In this document: piece after piece, positions 20,793 through 24,942 of the stretch | Layout: every line of letters begins with the position of its first letter | How positions within the stretch are numbered: the first letter of the stretch is position 1 | Source of the DNA: Verrucomicrobiota bacterium | Lineage (GTDB): Bacteria; Verrucomicrobiota; Verrucomicrobiia; Opitutales; Opitutaceae | Direction: 5' to 3' | Assembly (NCBI GenBank): GCA_023443455.1 | Contig: JAEZUE010000014.1 | Span: 1 to 24,942 of the forward strand | Length of the DNA stretch: 24,942 nucleotides | Translations under genes and position numbers: made by a program | The notes under the pieces: generated by a model | What the model was told of the DNA's origin: nothing | The model's database searches: none | Seen by the model: only the letters and a program-made list of their open reading frames with translations

Positions 20793-22607
20793 ATGGCCCT
20801 GCTCACGCTCCTCGACGTCTCCCACGCCTTCGGCGGACCGCCGGTTCTCGACCACATCAACTTCCAGGTCGATCCCGGCGAGCGGGTGTGTCTGGTCGGC
20901 CGCAACGGCGCGGGCAAGTCGACCCTCATGCGCATCATCGCCGGCGAGATGTTGCCCGACAGCGGCGCGATTTCGCGGCAGCCCGGCGCGCATTATGCCC
21001 GGCTCAACCAGGAGGTGCCGACCGATCTTGGGGGCGTGGTGCACGACATCGTCGCGGGTGGTGTACGCACGGAGGCGCAGGGCGGGCCGCACGAGGAGGA
21101 CTGGCAACGCGAGATCCGGCTCGAGCAACTCATGGAGCGCATGCAACTCCCGGCCGCGGCGCAGTTCGGCACGCTCTCCGGCGGTTTGAAACGGCGCGTG
21201 CTCATCGCCCGTGCGCTCGCCAGCCAACCCGACCTGCTGTTGCTCGACGAGCCGACCAATCACCTCGATCTGGCCAGCGTGCTCTGGCTCGAGGAGTTTC
21301 TGCTCAACGAGAAAGTCGGCCTGTTCTTCGTCACCCACGACCGTGCCTTCCTGCGCCGGCTCGCGACCCGCATCGTCGAGCTCGACCGCGGCGTGATCAC
21401 GAATTGGGACTGCGACTACGCCACTTTCCTCGTGCGCCGCGAGGAACGCCTCGAGGCCGAGGAGCGGCAGCGCGCCGCCTTCGACAAGAAGCTCGCCCAG
21501 GAAGAGGTGTGGATTCGCCAAGGACTGCGCGCGCAGCGCAAGCGCGCCGGCGCCCGTATCGATGCGCTCATGGCGATGCGCGCCGAGCGCCGCGAACGCC
21601 GCGAGCGGCTCGGCAACGTGAACATGCGTCTCGCCGAAGCCGGCCGCACCGGCGAGAAGGTCATCGAGGCCGAGCACCTCGACTTCTGCTACGCCGACGG
21701 CCGCCCGCTCGTGCGCGACCTCACCACCACGGTGATGCGCGGCGACAAGATCGGCCTCATCGGCCCCAACGGCGCGGGCAAGACCACGCTCATCAAGCTG
21801 CTGCTCGGCGCGCTCGCCCCGACCGGCGGCGAGCTCAAGCACGGCACGAACCTCGAGATCGTCTACTACGACCAGCTCCGCGCGCAGATCGACGACAACC
21901 GCAGCGTGGCCGACAACATCGCCGATGGCATGGAGACGGTGCTGGTCGGCGGGCGGCAGCGCCACGTCATCACCTACCTGCAGGACTTCCTCTTCTCGCC
22001 CGAGCGCGCCCGCACCCCGGCGCGCGTGCTCTCCGGCGGCGAACGCAACCGTCTCCTGCTCGCCCGCCTCTTCACGAAACCCGCCAACGTGCTCGTGCTC
22101 GACGAGCCCACCAACGACCTCGACGCCGAGACGCTCGACCTGCTCGAGGATCTGCTCGTTGAATACAACGGCACGCTCCTGCTCGTCAGCCACGACCGCG
22201 AATTCCTCGACAACGTGGTCACCAGCACCCTCGTCTTCGAGGGCGAGGGCAAGCTCGCCGAGTACGTCGGCGGCTACAGCGACTGGGTGGCGCAGGGCGG
22301 CGGGGTGAAGCCCGCCGCGCCGGCCGCGAAGCCCGCCGCCCCGGCCCCGCGCCCGAAGCCCGCCGCGAAACCCCGCAAGATCACGCAGAAGGAACTGCGC
22401 GAACTCGAGGCGCTGCCCAAGCGCATCGAGGAACTCGAGACCGAGCAGGCCGAACTCACCGCCAAGCTCGCCGATCCCGGTTTCTACCAACGCGACCCCG
22501 GTGCGGCCCCCGCGGCGAAGGAGCGGCTTGAAGCCATCGAGCACGAGGTCGCCGAGACCTTCTCCCGCTGGGAGGAACTCGAGGCGATCAAGGCCGCGAG
22601 CGCCTGA
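20793..22607 (+). CDS. uup: ABC-F ATPase, Uup type
   Basis: 604 residues with two ATP-binding domains and no membrane segments. NBD1: Walker A GRNGAGKS (36-43), signature LSGG (128-131), Walker B LLLLDEPTNHLDL (148-160). NBD2: GPNGAGKT (324-331), LSGGERNR (413-420), LVLDEPTNDLD (434-444). Between them is the PtIM linker (about 210-285, Arg/Glu-rich). The C-terminus has an Ala/Pro/Lys stretch (506-530), then a coiled coil with LEALPKRIEELETEQAELTAKLADP, which points to Uup rather than EttA or YheS. Such proteins act at the ribosomal E site or at DNA transposition intermediates. The start MALLTLLDVSHAFGG matches the family; an upstream ATG at 20691 would add 34 Arg-rich residues and was rejected. 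Confidence 0.93.
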   Translation: MALLTLLDVSHAFGGPPVLDHINFQVDPGERVCLVGRNGAGKSTLMRIIAGEMLPDSGAISRQPGAHYARLNQEVPTDLGGVVHDIVAGGVRTEAQGGPHEEDWQREIRLEQLMERMQLPAAAQFGTLSGGLKRRVLIARALASQPDLLLLDEPTNHLDLASVLWLEEFLLNEKVGLFFVTHDRAFLRRLATRIVELDRGVITNWDCDYATFLVRREERLEAEERQRAAFDKKLAQEEVWIRQGLRAQRKRAGARIDALMAMRAERRERRERLGNVNMRLAEAGRTGEKVIEAEHLDFCYADGRPLVRDLTTTVMRGDKIGLIGPNGAGKTTLIKLLLGALAPTGGELKHGTNLEIVYYDQLRAQIDDNRSVADNIADGMETVLVGGRQRHVITYLQDFLFSPERARTPARVLSGGERNRLLLARLFTKPANVLVLDEPTNDLDAETLDLLEDLLVEYNGTLLLVSHDREFLDNVVTSTLVFEGEGKLAEYVGGYSDWVAQGGGVKPAAPAAKPAAPAPRPKPAAKPRKITQKELRELEALPKRIEELETEQAELTAKLADPGFYQRDPGAAPAAKERLEAIEHEVAETFSRWEELEAIKAASA

Positions 22608-22622
22608 GCCGGCCCTTCCTTT

Positions 22623-22680
22623 GTAGGAGCGTGCTTGCACGCGATTCCGAGCGCGAATCGCGTGCAAGCGCGCTCTCCTG
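22623..22680. repeat. Inverted pair of GTAG-headed REP-like units, second copy partly decayed
   Basis: Unit 1 (22623-22645): GTAGGAGC head, stem GCGTGC/GCACGC, ends CGAT, 23 nt. The second unit (about 22657-22680) is its near reverse complement but ends TCTCCTG instead of TCCTAC. Spacer 11 nt, as in 7329-7385. It lies 15 bases after the uup stop codon. Confidence 0.85.
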
Positions 22681-22811
22681 CGCCGGGCTCCGGACGGTTG
22701 GAAAACCGAGAGCGGAGATCGCCCGCACGGACCGCTGCGGTTGATGCGGGTTGGGGGGGCGGAATTTCTCTTGGCGATTTGTTGAAGGGCAATCGGCGGT
22801 TTCGGCATTAT

Positions 22812-22827
22812 GGGAGCATGCGCTCCC
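22812..22827. promoter_or_regulatory. Palindrome GGGAGC-ATGC-GCTCCC over the start codon
   Basis: A perfect 16-bp palindrome places the start ATG (22818-22820) in the loop of a 6-bp GC-rich hairpin. The 5' arm contains GGGAG, but only 1 base before the ATG, too near to be a normal ribosome binding site. It could repress translation or mean that the true start is elsewhere, e.g. an upstream TTG. Confidence 0.4.
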
Positions 22828-23291
22828 CCCTTGCATTTCTGATCCTCGGTCTCGCCGGGGCATCGTTAGGTGCCGTCTCCCTGGCCGCCGAGGACACGGC
22901 GAAGAATGAAACGGTCGAGATCGTCCGTCCGGAAGGGGAACGCACGCCGAAGGAAGCGTCGTTGCAGGTCGGCATGTCGGCGCAGCAGGTTCGCGAGATC
23001 CTCGGCAAACCTTCGGAGGTGAAACCGCTCCAGTCCCCCTCGGGCAAGGCGGAGGTTTGGTCCTACGTGACCCGCACGGAACTCGGCCGCGAGCGCCTCC
23101 AGGTCGGCTCGAATCCGATCAAGGCCCTCGTCAAGGACTCCTCGGGGCGGGATCGGGAGGTCGTCATCTCCAACGAACCGATCTGGGGCACGCGCCGAAA
23201 GGTCGAGGTCCGCACGTATTCGGTTCTCGTTTTCAACGACCAGTTCATGAACGACAAGGTGGTCGTCAGGGTCGAGCAGTCGCTCGAGTGA
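22818..23291 (+). CDS. Small exported protein with BamE/SmpA-OmlA-like domain
   Basis: 157 residues. A signal peptide (PLAFLILGLAGASLGAVSL, cleavage around AAE at about residue 25) precedes a short linker. LQVGMSAQQVREILGKPSEV, then KAEVWSYV, matches the beginning of the SmpA/OmlA (BamE-like) fold: a helix-turn with GM/V...LG.P followed by beta strands. No lipobox Cys is seen, so it is probably periplasmic rather than a lipoprotein, unlike BamE. The function is not known; domains of this type occur in outer membrane assembly factors and in many small secreted proteins. It follows uup by 210 bases, with a REP-like element between them. It converges on the MFS gene. Confidence 0.75.
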   Translation: MRSPLAFLILGLAGASLGAVSLAAEDTAKNETVEIVRPEGERTPKEASLQVGMSAQQVREILGKPSEVKPLQSPSGKAEVWSYVTRTELGRERLQVGSNPIKALVKDSSGRDREVVISNEPIWGTRRKVEVRTYSVLVFNDQFMNDKVVVRVEQSLE

Positions 23292-23456
23292 GCCGGGGCC
23301 GCGTTCCTCCCTGCTCCGGGGCGGCGGCAGCAGGTCCGGCGTGCCAGAGGGTGGCGGGGCGATGTCGCAAAGCCTGCCAGGGCTTTCGTGCTCCATGGGC
23401 ATGACGACGATCCTGGTGCCCTTTGCCACCGCAGGCGCCACGCCGTCGCGCGAGCC

Positions 23457-24635
23457 TCAACCGGCCCGTTGCGGCGCCGCCAAGGCGAAGCGCACTGCGC
23501 CCGCGCTCGCCAGGCCCATCGCCGCCGCGAACCACCAGAGGAAGGTCGGACTCCAGCCGTAGAGGAAGCTGCCGAGCGACGGGCCCACGATCGAGGCCAG
23601 CGACCACATGAACGTTGCCGCGGCCATGTATCGGCCTCTTAGATGCGGCGGTGCCATGCCCGCGAGCACCGCGCTCTGGGTCGGGGAGCCGATCATCTCG
23701 CCGCAGGTCCAGATCACCACGGTGATCGCCAACGTGGCGAACTGGTGCGCGAGCCCGGTGCACGCGTAGCCGACGCCGAGCAGCGTGTAGCCGAGCATCA
23801 GCACGTTCACCGGACGGCAACGCCGGGTGAGGCCCGTGAGCGTGAGCTCGCAGGTGACGATGAGAATGCCGTTGATGCCGAGCAGCAGGCCGAAATCGCG
23901 CGGCGAGAAGCCGAGATCCGCGGTGTAGAGCGCGAAGCTTGAGGAACCCTGCATGAAGATGAACGTCATCGGGAAGATCGCCGCGAGGAAGACCAGCAGC
24001 CGGCGGTCGGCGAGCACGGGTGCCCATGAGCCCGGCGTCGGGTGGGCGTGGTGCTCGGTCGCGATCCGTGCGGGCAGGCCGCGCCACGCGAGAACCCCGT
24101 AGACGATGTCGGCGAGGGCGTTGCCGAGGAAGATCCAGTGGAACGAGAGGTTCGCGAGGATACCGCCGACGGCTGGCCCGAGAGCGAAGCCCGCGTTGAC
24201 GGCGAGCCGGTTGAGCGCGAAGGCGGTGAGCCGGTGCTCCGCCGGCGCGAGCTCGGCGATCAACGCGCTGGAGGCGGGCCGGAACAGCTCCGAGGCGAAG
24301 CCCTGCACCAGCACCATTGCGAGGATGGCGTGGTAGTGTGTCAGGAAGCCCAACACCAGCATGCCGGCGGCCGAGCTGAACATGGAGACGGCGATCACGA
24401 AGCGGTGGCCGTGGCGGTCGGTCCATGCGCCGCCGAGCAATGAGGAGCCGAGCCGGCCAATGCCGTAGGCGCCGAGCACGACGCCGATCTGCTTCGGCGA
24501 GAACCCGAGGCGGGTGAGGTGGAGGGCGAGCAGCGGCACGACGAAGCTGCCGAAGCGGTTCACGAAGTTGCCCGCCGCGAGCACCCACATGGCGCGCGGA
24601 AAGGAGCGGAGGGCAGTGCGTGTCGCTTGATCCAC
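23457..24635 (-). CDS. MFS transporter, twelve-segment drug/solute exporter type
   Basis: 392 residues with about twelve hydrophobic segments. The loop 2-3 motif typical of the major facilitator superfamily is seen as GRLGSSLLGGAWTDRHGHRFV (about residues 60-80, the GxxxDRxGRR-type signature). ELFRPASSALIAELAPAEHRLTAFALNRLAVNAGFALGPAVGG (segments 4-5) is typical of DHA1-like drug/H+ antiporters such as MdtG/MdtH relatives. The substrate cannot be inferred. It is the only gene of its transcription unit in the window. The 165-base gap to the convergent gene shows no gene, only a weak AAAGCC/GGCTTT hairpin at 23369-23386. Confidence 0.9.
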   Translation of the reverse strand: MDQATRTALRSFPRAMWVLAAGNFVNRFGSFVVPLLALHLTRLGFSPKQIGVVLGAYGIGRLGSSLLGGAWTDRHGHRFVIAVSMFSSAAGMLVLGFLTHYHAILAMVLVQGFASELFRPASSALIAELAPAEHRLTAFALNRLAVNAGFALGPAVGGILANLSFHWIFLGNALADIVYGVLAWRGLPARIATEHHAHPTPGSWAPVLADRRLLVFLAAIFPMTFIFMQGSSSFALYTADLGFSPRDFGLLLGINGILIVTCELTLTGLTRRCRPVNVLMLGYTLLGVGYACTGLAHQFATLAITVVIWTCGEMIGSPTQSAVLAGMAPPHLRGRYMAAATFMWSLASIVGPSLGSFLYGWSPTFLWWFAAAMGLASAGAVRFALAAPQRAG

Positions 24636-24691
24636 GGTACCAGCAACGGCGCGCGCCTTCCGCTTTTCAATCGGGAAGGCGGGCGTCGAAA

Positions 24692-24714
24692 GTAGGACCG
24701 GTCTGTGACCGGTC
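24692..24714 (+). repeat. GTAG-headed REP-like hairpin (GACCGGTC type), copy 2
   Basis: Same 23-nt unit as 461-483 but with spacer TGT between the two GACCGGTC octamers. It is followed by CCGAAGG..GGCGTG, which also follows the copy at 461-483, so the flank is part of the repeated block. Confidence 0.85.
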
Positions 24715-24755
24715 CCTCCGGGCTCGGGCCGAAGGTGCTGGCGTGAGTCTGTCGG

Positions 24756-24779
24756 GTCCAGTCGAAGACGTGGACCTAC
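24756..24779 (-). repeat. Decayed copy of the GTCCAGTC-type hairpin
   Basis: Reads GTCCAGTC, six divergent bases, GTGGAC and CTAC; on the minus strand it starts GTAGGTCCA like the units at 418-440 and 550-572, but the stem is imperfect. Confidence 0.7.
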
Positions 24780-24793
24780 GGGAAGGCGCGTAT

Positions 24794-24816
24794 GTAGGAC
24801 CGGTCTGCGACCGGTC
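24794..24816 (+). repeat. GTAG-headed REP-like hairpin (GACCGGTC type), copy 3
   Basis: 23-nt unit with spacer TGC, otherwise identical to 461-483 and 24692-24714. Together with the two preceding elements it forms a composite cluster between the MFS gene and the last, partial gene. The 209-base gap 24636-24844 shows no gene. Confidence 0.85.
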
Positions 24817-24844
24817 CCTGGAGTTTGGCCAACTGGAGATGGAT

Positions 24845-24942
24845 TCAGGCGGCGGCGTGCTCGATGGCGTGCGCGAGACCGAAGGAACCCTGCCAGTCGG
24901 CGAGCAGTTCGGGGCGGTCGACGAGCTGGGAGCGCAAGGCGG
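24845..24942 (-). CDS. C-terminal end of an unidentified protein, cut by the window edge
   Basis: The minus strand reads open from the window edge to a TGA at 24845-24847, giving about 32 residues ending LLADWQGSFGLAHAIEHAAA. Codon choice (G/C in third positions) resembles real genes of the window. I cannot assign a family from this short end. Confidence 0.45.
   Translation of the reverse strand, partial: ALRSQLVDRPELLADWQGSFGLAHAIEHAAA

Noticed and set aside
20685..22808. Minus-strand open frame of 707 codons opposite uup
   Set aside because: Repetitive Glu/Val/Gly/His composition, the mirror of an ABC-F gene; no motif.
23292..23456. Short plus-strand frames between the BamE-like and MFS genes
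   Set aside because: No start signal, atypical composition and overlap with the MFS gene on the other strand.

Overview
The window is a GC-rich (roughly two-thirds G+C) bacterial chromosome segment, densely coded and with few Shine-Dalgarno sequences. The respiratory gene set, the Rrf2/methyltransferase pair and the abundance of GTAG-headed palindromic repeats suggest an Opitutales-type Verrucomicrobiota, but no rRNA or other phylogenetic marker is present, so this is inference. No tRNA, rRNA, CRISPR array or complete insertion sequence was found.

Positions 1-7278 hold a periplasmic nitrate reductase locus. On the minus strand lie napD, napA, an unusual napB-like tetraheme cytochrome and a truncated napF-like ferredoxin. 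Divergent from them is a three-gene module: a tetraheme c-type cytochrome, a Tat-exported four-cluster Fe-S protein and an NrfD/DsrP-type membrane protein. No napC or napGH is present, so this module is the obvious candidate to carry electrons from quinol to NapA. The two operons share a 92-base promoter region with a perfect TCAAGA/TCTTGA dyad. An Rrf2-family Fe-S regulator with a coupled methyltransferase follows (7511-8550), then ilvD (8682-10379).

Positions 10444-15588 form a molybdenum cofactor island. The minus-strand operon moaD-moaE-moeA-moaC-mogA-moaA is divergent from a plus-strand pair, MOSC protein and mobA. Together they cover most steps from GTP to the Mo-bis-MGD cofactor that NapA needs, so the first 15.6 kb reads as one functional unit: enzyme, electron supply, probable redox/NO regulator and cofactor supply.

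Positions 15794-24942 are a mixed housekeeping and accessory region: a dapF homologue with serine at both catalytic cysteine positions, hflX, a secreted protein with a possible Cys-His-Asp triad, a DUF2238 membrane protein, a vapBC toxin-antitoxin pair with two near-identical operators over its promoter, a Uup-type ABC-F protein, a small BamE/SmpA-like exported protein, an MFS transporter and the end of an unidentified gene.

Almost every larger gap carries short hairpins that begin with GTAG, several of them exactly 23 nt long. Some are paired as inverted units (7329-7385, 19009-19075, 22623-22680) and some sit in composite clusters (407-577 and 24692-24816). They look like REP/BIME elements of the kind moved by RAYT transposases, although no RAYT gene lies in this window.
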